Positions 34,900 through 46,147 of a DNA stretch of 64,000 nt are shown here, one piece after another (positions within the stretch are counted from its first letter, which is position 1; each line of letters begins with the position of its first letter). Source of the stretch: Ectobius pallidus. Its lineage: Eukaryota > Arthropoda > Insecta > Blattodea > Ectobiidae. The position numbers and the translations under genes are program-made. The stretch spans positions 150,565,265 to 150,629,264 of the forward strand of contig CAXKWD010000005.1 in NCBI GenBank assembly GCA_964059195.1, written 5' to 3'. The notes beneath the pieces are model-generated. The model was given only the letters and a program-made list of their open reading frames with translations. It did no database searches and had not been told where the DNA came from.

Positions 34900-36779
34900 T
34901 TCCCTACGCCATAGTCTGGATTTTCTCAGAAAATTAAAAAAATAGCCTGGATAGAATTATACAGAAAAATAATTGCCTTCTAAAACAACACACCAATATT
35001 AGTTTCTAGAATTTGATCTGGAACTTTCTCTGTTATGCAATTATATTATCCAATGTATATAACATCATGTTATATTGTATTTAGAATTAAAATAGTTTTC
35101 AGTAGATCATGCTATTAAAATCATGCTTAGAATACATATTCTTTACCTGTTTTTGATGAAAGAATTGCTGGTCTTCTGGTGTTAAGTGGCCTCGGTTTGC
35201 ACCAAGACCGCTCTTCACCTCTAAAAAGAGGCCCCTATCTATGCTCATTTCTAAATACTACTTTCGTTAATACCTTGAGGTGTCCAGCAGTATTAGGAAT
35301 GAAGCATACACAGACTACACTTCAAAATTCCATGCCAAAGCACAGAATTATGAAGTGAAGGTCTGAATCTTAGTGGTGTCTTCCTCGGCTTGTTCTTGAT
35401 ATAGAAAAGTTTTTTCTTGATGTCACAAACACTAAATAAAAACACTAACACTATCTTCAAGTCTTCTTGTTTCTTGATATAGGAAAGTTTGTACACACGT
35501 CACTATTATACACCGATAAACACCGAAAAGGTAAAACGCGACATCAATGCTGGATACTCCATGATGGCTTCGACAATTTATCTGCAATTAGAGAAATATT
35601 TTTGTATGTACCAACTATATATTCATAGAGATAAAATGGTGAATACAAATAACCAGTGAACATTCAATCCCTTCTCCCCATAAATAATGATTTGGTGTTT
35701 TCTTGGGTTTGCTGAAATTAAGTACCTAACGAAATGTGCACAGAAAGTAGCAGGCAATTTTAATACGAACGTATATAATTTCCATTGTCAAGGCAACAGC
35801 GATGAATAAGATATCAGAGGATGAAATTATTTACAGACTTCTATAACATACTTCTATCATAATGTATTTATGTATGTTTCCAAATATAAATCTCGAGTAC
35901 GGAATTTGTTAGTGTTAACTTCAATTACGGTATAGAAACTTAACGACTACATGAAGACGTGAAACTTCTATCCTGGAGGCGAAGTGGAATTATTGTAGGT
36001 GTCTCACAAATTACTTCACATATTTAGGGTAATTTTAAGTGCAGAAGGAAAATTGCAAATCTTACAGCATTAGAAAGCAATTAATGAGTTGTCTGTTAAC
36101 AATTCAGCTAAAGGCTTAAATGCTTCAAGTAGTGTATGTCTTTCATGTTAGCAATCTTGATAATCTCATAATGTATTTCAGAATTAGTGAGGGGTATACA
36201 AATTATTAAATACTGACCTCTCTATACTCTGAAGAGTACGACTCTATTAACTTCAGTACGACAGGAGACCAAGTCAAAAGGAACAGCACGTAGGCTCATA
36301 CAAAGAAAGAGTTTTAGGCCAACATGACTTCTAATTAGGGATAATTATTGTAGTCATTATTTTATATTTTGTCCTTTACGTCAACGATTTCTTCTTCAGC
36401 GTCGAATAGGAAGGCCATGTAATAAATAAAAAATATATTCGCAGTAATATAGATATGCATGAGTTGGGGCCTTGCAACACGATCAAGTTGGAGTGCCGGC
36501 ATGATTTTTTTAAAGTGGGGGAGGGCAGTTTTTACTAACCACAGTTGTTTCATTATTTCAAACTGACGTTCAGTTTAAATAAAAGGTGCAAAATATGTTA
36601 CACAAACTTTCTCACATATAACTTACATGCTAAAGTTTGAATTATTGTGGTTTTTATATTCACCGAAAGAACCATGTATATTCAATCCAAAAATGAATGT
36701 ACAACCTCCGTATAGTGGTCAAATCACGTGTTTAGGTATATCAGTGTGTTATTGTAATAATTCAGTCTTATGATTCTGA
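34900..36779. other. Non-coding stretch
   Basis: Short open frames only; no family, RNA or element end recognised. Confidence 0.4.
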
Positions 36780-36985
36780 TTGTATTGTTCGGTGACGTCT
36801 TCTTGACAAATATTCAGTTTAAACGACATAGCTGCATTTGCTCATTGCGAATGAAGAAACCATAAAAAAAAAGTCAAATTGGTTGGCCATAAAGTTTGAG
36901 GCTTGAACCCAGAACTTACCTCGGCTATCTAGCTCGGATTGGGTTTGTCTTGATTACGATACAGGTACACTGCATTTTACAATAA
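36780..36985 (-). mobile_element. SINE family E, degenerate minus-strand copy
   Basis: The minus strand reads TCTGGGTTCAAGCCTCAAAC (box B region), GGCCAACCAATTTGAC and TATGGTTTCTTCATTCGCAA, aligning with the better copy at 25640-25860. Confidence 0.65.
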
Positions 36986-38380
36986 TAAGTACCGGTAAAT
37001 ATAGTTTTCTTGTAATTGTGGGAAACAAAAAAAAATTCATTCATATTTTAATATTAATGTATGTTCTGACATTATGCATTTGTCATATATATTTCATTTT
37101 ATTTAACTTGATACCTAATAATTTTATAAATAAACGTGTCTAACAAACAAAGTTCTTCTGCTTAAAAATGTTAGAAATGTTAACTTCGTCTACAATTTCA
37201 CTGTGCTCAATTTTCATCTAAGTTAATAGAGACAGTCTAAGAAAATAAAAAGGGACACGACTAAAGTATCGTAATTTTTACAAGAAAACAAACATAGTCA
37301 TTTTATTAGCCACATTTTATTAGCATTAGATGTTTCCAAATTTACATTTTTATTTAAATCGTTAGAGCTTTTTTTCTTTTCAAAAATCAAAATTTTGAAA
37401 AAAGTGTTCATGAAAAGTAGCCTTACTATTTCAGTTATTGTAACCAATTTTTTTCTGGTAAGGTATGATTTCAAAAAGTCCTTAATTCAAAAGTGAAGTA
37501 AATTCAACGAACCGTTTAGCCACTACAGGTGTACACGGACAGACATACAGGCAGACGTAATTCCAAAAATTATTTGTTTTGTTTTTAGGCATCGTGAAAC
37601 ATGATTCCCGGTGTTATCTGGATTTCAATTTTTGTCACAATGACAACACTTCTACGTATATGCGAGAAAGTAAAAATGACCAAAGGAAATTTTAGGATTT
37701 TTAGGCTTACTTATTTAGAATTTGTACCTATTTCAATACATTGTACTTGAGTTATTAAACTTTACAGATATGATTACAATAACAGATAGAATATGTGATT
37801 AAAGTTTCATGAAAATTGCCATTTGAAATCCAGAATAAAATTTAGCACTGTAACTCATCTAAGAAAGTTCGTATAACACTTCATGCAATGTGTAAGAAAG
37901 TATACATTACGCACCCCTGGCATTAGGTAAGAGTATCATAGTATAATTAAATCATCATGAACGAGCAGGTAATTTACTTGTGAGTTAGCCACAGGTTGCA
38001 ACCGCAAGTGAAATTGCAACGTAAAGATGAAGAATAAGGCGATAAATACAGTGCGGTGCAGGCAATAAGAAATTACAATACGGCAGTCGGGGGCGATCCG
38101 GAGAGTGCTGGAGGGCACACGCGCCTGGGGGGCTACATCCTATTAAGTCAAGTCGTGCCCCACGTGCCCTTAAGGCGTTCGTCGTGACCAGCAACCACGG
38201 GCCCAATATTTCCTTTCTTTTTGCCGGACTCTGTTTCAAACCACGTGTTACATGGCTATTCGTAATTAAGTTCTCTTCATTGGAGAAACCAAAGTAATAG
38301 ATTTATTTGCCTCCTAACTTTCAACATGTTAATTTTGTTAGTTGTTATAAGGGTTACCAGGTGCTTTAAAATAAAACTAG
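36986..38380. other. Non-coding stretch with dispersed-repeat features
   Basis: At 37535-37560 lies ACACGGACAGACATACAGGC. Further on, GCATCGTGAAACATGATTCC and TATGCGAGAAAGTAAAA (to about 37675) recall a common dispersed insect repeat of unknown class. No gene. Confidence 0.4.
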
Positions 38381-38383
38381 CCA

Positions 38384-38468
38384 TTATATTATAAAAATAA
38401 TCATTTTGCCACTTTTAATATATTTTAATATATTGAAGCGGTAAAATGATTATTTCTATTATATATAT
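38384..38468. repeat. Imperfect hairpin, ~30-bp arms
   Basis: ATAATCATTTTGCCACT and AGCGGTAAAATGATTAT face each other across TTTAATATATTTTAATATAT; flanking AT sequence extends the arms. A (CT)n run follows at 38471-38483. Confidence 0.7.
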
Positions 38469-38483
38469 ACCTCTCTCTCTCTC

Positions 38484-38695
38484 GAATCTTAGGCCCCCAT
38501 GTTGGGGCGAAGGGCCTTCAAGTGGAGGTTTCTGTTTACCGATGTGAATTTTGTTACTCTTATTTTCCTAGAGAGTGCAGAGGGACAGGTGGTAAGCCCA
38601 TCGCCCCTTAACCCCCCTCCGGAAATTAAGGTATTACTTGGACGTGAACGGGCCGAGAAATTTTGTCCAGAGGCTCTAATTTAGGCTTATATAGG
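38484..38695 (-). mobile_element. SINE family B, 5'-truncated
   Basis: Inverted match to 11091-11468: GGGGCGAAGGGCCTTCAAGT, GACAGGTGGTAAGCCCATCG and GAGAAATTTTGTCCAGAGGC. The tRNA-like head is missing. Confidence 0.85.
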
Positions 38696-38702
38696 CTATA
38701 TA

Positions 38703-38985
38703 TTTGGCCGCCTTCGTATCTCATGGTTAACTACGCTCGCTATGGATCCGCAGGCGTGGTTTCGATCCCATGTACCTCCTCGGATTTTTCTGTAGGGGTG
38801 CACTCAGCGTCGTGATTCAAAATGAGGAGCTACTTGGTAGAGAAGTACCATCATTAACGCCGTGGGTGTCGGTATGCTCACCACATGCCCCCAATCCTGC
38901 TATCTGCCTATGGTAAATGATGCAGCGGTTGGATGGTAGGCCTAGTGCCTTCAGGGATGCATAGCCACGGAGTTAGTTATAATAA
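38703..38985 (+). mobile_element. SINE family C
   Basis: Head CTCATGGTTAACTACGCTCG, box B GTGGTTTCGATCCCATG, the CTCCTCGGATTTTTCTG block and AGTGCCTTCAGGGATGC. It lies a few bases from the family B fragment in the opposite orientation. Confidence 0.85.
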
Positions 38986-39090
38986 ATTAATAATTTCACA
39001 CATAGTCTATTATCGACTGAACTAACACTGCAATGATCCGCTACACATTTACTGAGTTTGATGTTAAAGGATTGTAGGGATACACTTTGG

Positions 39091-39103
39091 GAGGGGGGGG
39101 GGC
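39091..39103 (+). repeat. Poly-G run
   Basis: Thirteen or more bases, GAGGGGGGGGGGG, adjoining the LINE-1 fragment. Confidence 0.7.
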
Positions 39104-39104
39104 C

Positions 39105-39470
39105 GAGCTTCATAACCTGTAGGCCTACTTGTCACCGGATATAGTAAGGATAATTAAATCACGGAGGATGAAATGGGTTGGACATGTTGCGCACATGGGG
39201 GAGCAAAGACATTTCTAAAAAATATTGACTGGGAGACCCGAAGGGAAAAGACCTCTTGGAAGACCTAGACGTAGGTGGAAGGACAATATTAGGATAGATT
39301 TGAGAGGAGTAGGATTTACGAGAAATAATTGGATGGAGTTAGCACAGAATAGGGTTCAATAGCGGGCTCAGGTAAGCGCGGCAATGAACCTCTGGGTTCC
39401 ATAAAATAGATAATATTCCTTTAGCTTCCTTAGGAATTGTCTATTGCCATTGAATAAGTAAATAAGTAAG
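39105..39470 (+). pseudogene. LINE-1 family fragment, 3' end
   Basis: Collinear with 13160-13690: CGAGCTTCATAACCTG, then AGGATGAAATGGGTTGGACA, CTGGGAGACCCGAAGGGAAA and AGACCTAGACGTAGGTGG. Decoded, it is the GHVAHMGEQRHF / LTGRPEGKRP region with stops (after RHF, and TAG before CGGGCTCAGG). The 3' stem-loop (39408-39442) and a (TAAG)n tail are present. Confidence 0.87.
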
Positions 39471-40525
39471 TAAGGCCTTTTTACATGCTTTTCTATTTAC
39501 CGCAAATGTGAAAAATCGCAGCACGCTAGATTTAGACAGCACTCACAGAAAGTTTCACGTATCCTGCGGATGCTTCCCCGATACAGCCTACCGACATTTT
39601 GAAATGGAGTGAATTTGAAGTGTTACTGAAAGGTCGATGAAAGAGTCAAATCCGCTATAATAATTAATCCTGCATTATAATATGCCTACATAGCGAAGTT
39701 ACAATATATGAGGAAACTCACCAGACAACTTTTTCTTTTCCACCCCATTCTCTCTTCTAGAGTAAAGCACGCCAGATAGTTCGCCACGCTCCACTCGCGT
39801 GCCCCCCCCCCCCCAGATCGCGGCCCCTGGGGATTTGCCCGCCTGGTCCAGCTGGAACAAGCCCTGAGGCCAAGATCCTATTAGAAAGACTCATGTCAGC
39901 AATCACCTTTATCGTCACGAGTTACAAATTAGAATCGAGTTTCGAGATATCGAGCGTCATTCATAAATCATATCATATATTAAAATGATGACTTTATACT
40001 TATAAATCATAGATTATAAGCTAAACTACAGATCGATTATATTTCGAGATATCTCGAACAAGAGCGTCACTTATAAATCATGCACGTTTGCAGTCAGGCA
40101 TGCGGACGGACTTTCATAAATCATGTATTTAAAAGCAATCGATTATTTAGAAATTCCATCGAACTAGTATCGTTCGTCAAGCCAGCTTCCAGCTTTATAT
40201 AACTCTCCCGACAAATTGCTGTTAATTCTTGGTAATAAGTATTCAGAGTTGACATCCTGATTGGTGCCATTTGTCTGCGTTGCGACTGTAATTTAAGGTA
40301 ATTTGCATTTTTACTGTCTCCCGATCCACTAATAACTAGCTTCTAAACCGTTACTGAGATCCTGAGTCTCTCGACGTTTCATTGCACTCTTAATTATAAT
40401 CTAGGGGTGATTACACAAAATTCTTTCAAGGTTAGGAACAAGCTATTTTAAAAGTGTGGTTTTCTTAAATAATACAGAATTCACTCAAGCATCTAGGGAT
40501 GTCAATATAAATATAGTAAACAAAC
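39471..40525. other. Non-coding stretch with a poly-C run
   Basis: A poly-C run of about 13 bases lies near 39802, inside a GC-rich patch (GATCGCGGCCCCTGGGGATT) that may be the end of an unidentified transposon. Elsewhere nothing recognised. Confidence 0.4.
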
Positions 40526-40527
40526 TA

Positions 40528-41220
40528 CGAGGGGGAGTCCAAAAATAAGTTTCCCCTGGCGACTGTGCACAGAGATGTGGATGAAAGACAAAAAAATGTA
40601 ATGAGACATTAAAGATAGGACGTACCTTTATTTTTCCACATAAATACCATGTACATTCAGACCTTTGTCATACCGCTTTAGAAGCTTCAAAAAGCCCTCC
40701 CGGAAAAAAATCAGGGTTTTGCGTAAGGAAGAAGCGTCGAAATTGAAGGAGACGATTCGCAAAAAGCGGCCTGGACTTCTCCAATCTGGTGTTCGATTGT
40801 TGGATGACAATGTCAGACCACACTCAGCGACGGCAACGCAAAACTATATTGCAACTCTTGGTTGGGAGTGCCTAGCCCATCCGCCATACAGTCCTGGTCT
40901 CGCACCCAGTGACTTCCATCTGTTTCCGGCTTTGAAGAAGACTCTCGGCGGAAGGCACTTTGGGAGCACTGTTGACGTTACACAAGCCGTTCGACGCTTC
41001 TTTCGTATGCAGAGCCCTGATTTTTTCCTGGAGGGATTTTTGAAGCTTCTAAAGCGGTATGACAAATGTCTCAATGTAGGCTACGTGGTAATTATGTGGA
41101 AAAATAAAGGTGTGTCTTATTTGTAATGTCTCATTCTATTATTATTATTATTTTTTTTTTTTTCCATTCACACCTCTGTACACAGTCGCCAGGGGAAACT
41201 TATTTTCGAACTCACCCTCG
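40528..41220 (+). mobile_element. Rearranged mariner element with inverted duplication of its 3' end
   Basis: The ends read CGAGGGGGAGTCCAAAAATA and TATTTTCGAACTCACCCTCG with TA on each side (40526-40527, 41221-41222). The terminal repeats share AAGTTTCCCCTGGCGACTGT. The left arm 40528-40741 is an inverted copy of the right end 40990-41220, including transposase C-terminal codons, and joins the central part at AAGCGTCGAA. The original left end and about half of the gene are gone. Two copies of the same end and TA flanks suggest it may have moved in this form. Confidence 0.9.
40736..41126 (+). pseudogene. Mariner (DD34D) transposase, C-terminal part
   Basis: Encodes LKETIRKKRPGLLQSGVRLL, DDNVRPHSATATQNYIATLG, HPPYSPGLAPSDFHLFPALK and GFLKLLKRYDKCLNVGYVV. 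The second catalytic aspartate (DDN) and the third (PSDFHLF) are separated by 34 residues, the mariner D34D spacing. The N-terminal helix-turn-helix, WVPHEL-type linker and first aspartate are missing. The open frame reaches back to 40665, but those first residues translate the inverted duplicate, not native protein. Not functional. Confidence 0.9.
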
Positions 41221-41222
41221 TA

Positions 41223-41712
41223 TTTTAGATTATAATACGTAGTAGGTATGCTCACAGATGCATTCACAATATCGATAGTAAAGTAGTGCACATTTTGAAG
41301 AATTATAATTAATTATTCCAATTTTAAAATAATTGGGAATATTCAAATCTGAAACAACAGCAAGAAAGCATTAAATTAATAACAAAGAACGCTGCATATC
41401 TATTATAGGCTTATTAGAAAAGTGCGATGTCTGGGCCCCGAAGCATTTGATTGGTTCTAGAAGACAGTCAATCAGCGGCTGAGCCGCCACAGACATTAGT
41501 AACTTATTCGTTACTAAGGTAAACAAGGCAAGCTCAGATGTATCAGTTTCTCTCAGTAGAAATAATAGACGAAATTACTTACTAAAGAGCATGCTTTCAT
41601 TTCCAGAAGTTCTATCCAACTGTTGCTTTACATAAACTCTATTATTGTCCACTTTACAGCATATAAAGAAGAAAAGACCTTACGGTCTTAACTTTCTCCA
41701 GGTTAAACAAAC

Positions 41713-41715
<3 letters not shown>
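41223..41715. other. Non-coding stretch
   Basis: Nothing recognised. Confidence 0.4.

Positions 41716-41763
<48 letters not shown>
41716..41763 (+). repeat. (TTA)n microsatellite
   Basis: About 16 uninterrupted ATT/TTA repeats. Confidence 0.95.
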
Positions 41764-41764
<1 letters not shown>

Positions 41765-43140
41765 AACATTAATGCAGAGACATTATTTTTGCGGTGAGCC
41801 GCCGGACCGTGCGTTCTCGATACATTGCAAAAATAATCTCACTGTAGGCCTACTTATTATAATGGGCAAAACGTATTATGATGCTACAATAATAATGATG
41901 GCCCACTCTATCTTGAACATAACGTATAAAATTGTCGATCTCTTTGATATTGTTAGCCCGCCTTGATTGATTCATTTATTTGTAACGATGTCAGTGTACA
42001 CAAATAAATATAAATAAAATATTACAAAGACATCTAGCCGCTGAGTAATTAAATGCAGCTGTTGTTGATACAGGGTTATATTATGCATTCTATCGAAATG
42101 TACGGCTACCGATATCTGCATTATGGGCCTATTTTAATTTGAGTATTTTTCAGTTTGAATTTAATTGATTCAATCATAACTTATACGGCTGCTTGAAACC
42201 TATAACCAACATGTCAGTGAATCTTAAGCCTACACTTACATCATTAATATTATTGCCAGTGCATTTTGGGAACTCTTTGCATATTTTAAGAATTTCATAT
42301 ATCAATGTGTACGAATATGAATTAAGGTTAAGAAGAAGCACAGCTATATTAATGCATTGCGCTGATATGTACAAACTTCAGTCCAAAAACGAGTTTCTAT
42401 AGAGAAATAATACGACTATTATAGCTGCTATGAATATAACTTTTACACACGTTTGTAGGTGTAATTAAAAAAAAAATACTTTATGCCAACAAAATGCAAT
42501 ATCATTCGTGTTATAGTCTTGTGTCTGAGTAGATGCATTACACCCCACAACGGAAAATAATTTTTTTTAAAACACTCCAACATAACGAATATAGCTAAAT
42601 TTTACTGTTTACTGTTCCTAGGAATCGACTATATCAAGATATTCATAGCATTTAAGGTTCATAATTTGGTTACATTTGTTATTATTTGTTTAAGATCCGA
42701 TACATGGAAATTGCTATGAAATCCAGTTTCTGAATAAAAAGGTATCGCACAAAATTGATCCAGAATTATAATAATTCCAGGTAGTCATGACTCTTCCGAG
42801 AACTGACCGCAAGGGAACAAAGGTTTGAATAAATTTCCAAGATAATTGAAGGGAAATTCAGGGATCATGATAAACATTTCATACACTATCGTCGAAGTAT
42901 CTTCTTTTCTCTCTCTTAATTAAGATGGATGATGATGGGATTATCGAAGGAATAACAAACAAAAGGGGAAAATTAGGTGTTTTGCAATATAATATAGGCT
43001 CTGCACCGTTTCGTTGTCAATAGAAAAGTGCGAACACGACGAAATACTTGTAGACACGGTAGCAATGGAAATTATAATTGTAATAATGTTTGCTTCTCTG
43101 TTGCATGTAATTTTCCTTTTGATCAGATTGTTATATAATA
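41764..43140. other. AT-rich non-coding stretch
   Basis: Short overlapping frames on both strands around 42174-42402 are incidental. No gene or element recognised. Confidence 0.4.
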
Positions 43141-43148
43141 GTAATAAT

Positions 43149-43823
43149 TAGAGTTCAGATGTTTATGAAATGTCATATTTTTATCCTGACCCCCATTCTC
43201 GCCGAAAACACAAATTAAACACGAATTGCATGCATGTTATCGTAATCGAACCGTTTTTATTTTGCATATAAAGTCATATTTTGGTAATTTTCATGGTCTT
43301 GGACATATTTCGGTCATATTCGTAATTTATTGTCATATTTAAGCTATAAATTCGGTAAAAGAGCAGAATGATGCAGTATGTGCACTAAATTGTCGACTTA
43401 ATTTTTTTCTGAAAAAAAGTCACGAATATTTTTTGTTTTACTTTAACTGAAATGTGAAGGGATAATAACAAGTAATGGCACAATTACCTTATCCAATAGA
43501 CATATTTAAAAAAGATTTTCAGTTCACAGTTACAGTGGTGTCTGGAAACATTAACAAATTAGGAGTTCTTTACAAATAAACCAGTAAATCACCTGTAAAA
43601 TTGTTAAAAAGTGGTTATCTGATGGAATTAATGTGATGTAATAATTTAGTGTCATAAAAGTTTTAAATTGGAACATTTATTTTTAGATAATACGTTCTTT
43701 TATGAAGGGGTATTTACGATTTTTGGGTCATATTTTGTCATTTTAAGTCATATTTAGTCATTTTTAAGGTCATATTTACAGTCATATTTTCCACTTTTCT
43801 AGTTCATAAACATCCGAACCCTA
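43149..43823. mobile_element. Non-autonomous hAT element (TTCGGATGTTTATGAC type) with perfect 8-bp TSD
   Basis: Left end TAGAGTTCAGATGTTTATGA, right end TCATAAACATCCGAACCCTA, duplication GTAATAAT at 43141-43148 and 43824-43831. The interior matches 34431-34891. The right duplication runs straight into a (TAA)n microsatellite. Confidence 0.94.
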
Positions 43824-43891
<68 letters not shown>

Positions 43892-43944
43892 TATAATTAT
43901 TATTATTATTATTATTATTATTATAATTATAATATTGAATTATA

Positions 43945-44010
<66 letters not shown>

Positions 44011-44011
44011 T
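43824..44011. repeat. Inverted pair of microsatellites, (TAA)n then (TTA)n
   Basis: About 65 bp of TAA repeats is followed, after TTATAATTATTATT and a short interruption (TTATAATTATAATATTGAAT), by about 70 bp of ATT repeats. The two halves are complementary and could form a large hairpin. The ATT half also fits the (AAT)n tail of the minus-strand LINE next to it. Confidence 0.9.
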
Positions 44012-44059
44012 ATTAATCTGTCACTAAACTTATTCAAAGTAATAGACATCATCAAAATA

Positions 44060-44308
44060 AAAATTCTAAAACTATTAAAACAGCAGGTCATCTGGATTTG
44101 CGTCATCGAACTCCTGCATACTGTTTTTTAGCCATTGCTTCATTATTATTTTGAATCTTTTCGAATTAACATTTCTGGCATTTGGTGGGAGTTTGTTAAA
44201 AAGTTTAATTCCGTCATGCTTAAAACTATTCTGACTTTTATTAAATCTTGTAAAATTAGGAACCAAATTATTTTTATTTCTTGTTTCATATTGATGTACG
44301 ATGCGCAT
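44060..44308 (-). pseudogene. LINE-E C-terminal remnant
   Basis: The minus strand encodes YETRNKNNLVPNFTRFNKSQ, NSFKHDGIKLFNKLPPNAR and FKIIMKQWLKN, the typical end of Jockey/CR1-like insect LINE proteins (T-R-x-x-x-N-L-x-V-P ... S-x-x-x-x-G-x-K-L-x-N-x-L-P). The frame ends with a stop at 44075, then a short 3' segment leads to an (AAT)n tail. No reverse transcriptase remains. Immediately upstream on the same strand is a mariner remnant. Confidence 0.8.
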
Positions 44309-44575
44309 CCATAAAGTAAGTTTCCCCTGGGCCGTTTACAGAAACATAACAAAATTTCTTTGAAATATTCATTGCAAAGATTCACCTACTTTTCAACATA
44401 TTCCCCACCGGAACTGAAACATTTGTCTTATCGTGGCATCAACTTTTGAATACATGTGTCGTAGAAGTGTGCCGCCTGAGATTTGAACCATCGTGTGACA
44501 ACCACCTTCGCCTCTCGGTCATTCTTTGTCATTTCGTGAGGTTTAGGAAAAGATGGAAATCACTGGGAGCGAGGT
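44305..44575 (-). pseudogene. Mariner remnant: transposase C-terminus and one terminal repeat
   Basis: The minus strand reads SDFHLFLNL, then after a frameshift KNDREAKVVVTRWFKSQAA, HFYDTCIQKLMPR, a stop, and DKCFSSGGEYVEK, which is the C-terminus of a mariner transposase (WFKSQAADFYDTGIQKL type). It ends at a terminal repeat whose plus strand is ATAAAGTAAGTTTCCCCTGG, related to the repeat of 40528-41220 but truncated at its outer end. Everything upstream of the third catalytic aspartate is lost. Confidence 0.8.
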
Positions 44576-44660
44576 CTCGAGGGAATAGAAAACATTAAAT
44601 GATAATACCATCGTGCATTTAAAATGCTTCCTTATAAAACTATGATTATTAGTACAAATC
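44573..44660 (+). repeat. Direct repeat, copy 1
   Basis: GGTCTC then AGGGAATAGAAAACATTAAA (GAGGGAATAG here) and GATAATACCATCGTGCA, up to TTATTAGTACAAA. Same orientation as 46807-46892, about 2.2 kb away. Confidence 0.88.
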
Positions 44661-44676
44661 TCCACCTGGGAGGTTT

Positions 44677-44746
44677 GTCAAAATCTGGGAGCCTCAGTCC
44701 CCTGGAACCCTCTGGCCTCCATGGCATGTAATAGGGAACACTTTTT
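44677..44746 (+). mobile_element. SINE family A, 3' fragment
   Basis: Only the 3' end remains: AAAATCTGGGAGCCTCAGTC, CCTGGAACCCTCTGGCCTCC, ATGTAATAGGGAACACTTTT. Confidence 0.85.
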
Positions 44747-45303
44747 CTTATTGGGGAGATAAAGGAAAAATTCAGTTTAATCTAACACTCGGATTAAAAC
44801 CGTTTCGAATGGACAAGCTTCACTGAATAACATTAAATAACTGTACATTACAAAATATTTTTTTTGTCTGAAATTTAACAACAAAGTAGCTATTACCAGA
44901 AGCTGATCATTCCGGTGGTTTTATTTCTGTGAAATGGTAATTTGTCTGGTGGGCGAGGGAGCGTTACATGTCAATCCGGCTTGGAAGAGTTCACGACAGT
45001 GGACCGGGGTCGCCATGGGCAGTCACGACGCTTCCTCACAGGGTAATTAGCATAACAAAAGTATGTGTGTACTGCAGCCGCAATTAGTTCATTCTCACGA
45101 TTGTTATGCATCTGCCACAACCACGCTCACCATTACTACTTTTTTCCAAGAAAACTAAACAAACTCAGATACTTCATTATCATGGAAAGGAAGCTTTGTA
45201 ATCTCTGGAATACAAAACATTATTACATTTCGTCTTACGAATTTCATGGGAAAAGTGTTGATGTCAAGTCCTACACAATAATTGTTTATGAAAATCTTAT
45301 GTG
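44747..45303. other. Non-coding stretch
   Basis: Nothing recognised. Confidence 0.4.
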
Positions 45304-45440
45304 TAAGGTTCGGATGTTTATGACATGTCATATTTTTATCCTGAACTCCGTTCTCGCCACAAGCACAAATTAAACACGAATTGCACGCTTGTTATCCTAA
45401 TCGGATCGGTTTTAATTTGCATATAAAGTCCTATTTTGGT
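45304..45440. mobile_element. hAT element fragment, left end
   Basis: Begins TAAGGTTCGGATGTTTATGA and continues TTTTTATCCTGAACTCCG, ACGCTTGTTATCCTAATCGG, as in 34431-34891. It breaks off at TATTTTGGTCA, where a minus-strand LINE-1 piece begins. Confidence 0.88.
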
Positions 45441-45960
45441 CAATATTTTTTAGATATGTCTTTCCTCCCCCATGCGGGCAACATGTCCAACCCATTTCAT
45501 CCTCCATGATTTAATTACCCTTACTATATCCGGTGATGAGAACAGGTAATGAAGCTCGTCGTTATGCAGGTTTCTCCAGTCCCCATTTTCATCTCTCTTA
45601 GGCTCCAATATTTTCCTAAGCGCCCTGTTTTCGAACACTCTCAGATTATGTTCTTCCCGATCAGTAAGCGGCCATGTCTCACACCCATATAATACAACCG
45701 GCAGGATAATAGTCTTATAAATCTTGATATTTAGATTTCTCGACAGAAGACGAGAAGATAAGAGTTTCTGAACTGCATAAAAATAAGCACTTCCTGATTT
45801 TAGTCGAGATTTAACTTCTGCCTTAATATTATTTGTGTCAGTAATTACTGCTCCAAGATATTTGAATTTTTTCACTTGTTCGAACGATTTACCGGCTATT
45901 CAAATATTTTGTTGAACTTTATTTTGACGTTCCATTACCATATACAGTACTTAGTTTTTT
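45439..45960 (-). pseudogene. LINE-1 family fragment
   Basis: The minus frame 45875-45450 reads KKFKYLGAVITDTNNIKAEV, LYGCETWPLTDREEHNLRVF, LRKILEPKRDENGDWRNLHN and MKWVGHVARMGEERHI. This is the post-palm (thumb and C-terminal) part of the LINE, overlapping the piece at 13160-13690. Further upstream, to about 45960, remnants such as MNTEKTK can be read in shifted frames. The last ~170 bases of the family (GRPRRRW region, stem-loop, tail) are missing, so the 3' end is truncated, unusual for a simple LINE insertion. Confidence 0.88.
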
Positions 45961-46147
45961 CTGTATTCATTTCCAATCCTTTTTATATAATATATATAAA
46001 TAATCATATAATATATATAAATAATTATAAAATAATGTTTATATAATTGCATTAGGTCACAGATTTTAGACTTCGAAATTATTAAATTATTAAGTTATGA
46101 TTACTCAGCATATGAGGAGAAAATTACTGAGAAACTACTTCATGAAG
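45961..46147. other. AT-rich segment between LINE-1 and hAT pieces
   Basis: Holds an ATATATAAATAATCATATAA-type repeat at 45987-46035 and unrecognised sequence. Confidence 0.45.

Noticed and set aside
40665..40735. N-terminal extension of the mariner transposase frame
   Set aside because: This part is the inverted copy of the 3' end read antisense, not native transposase sequence.
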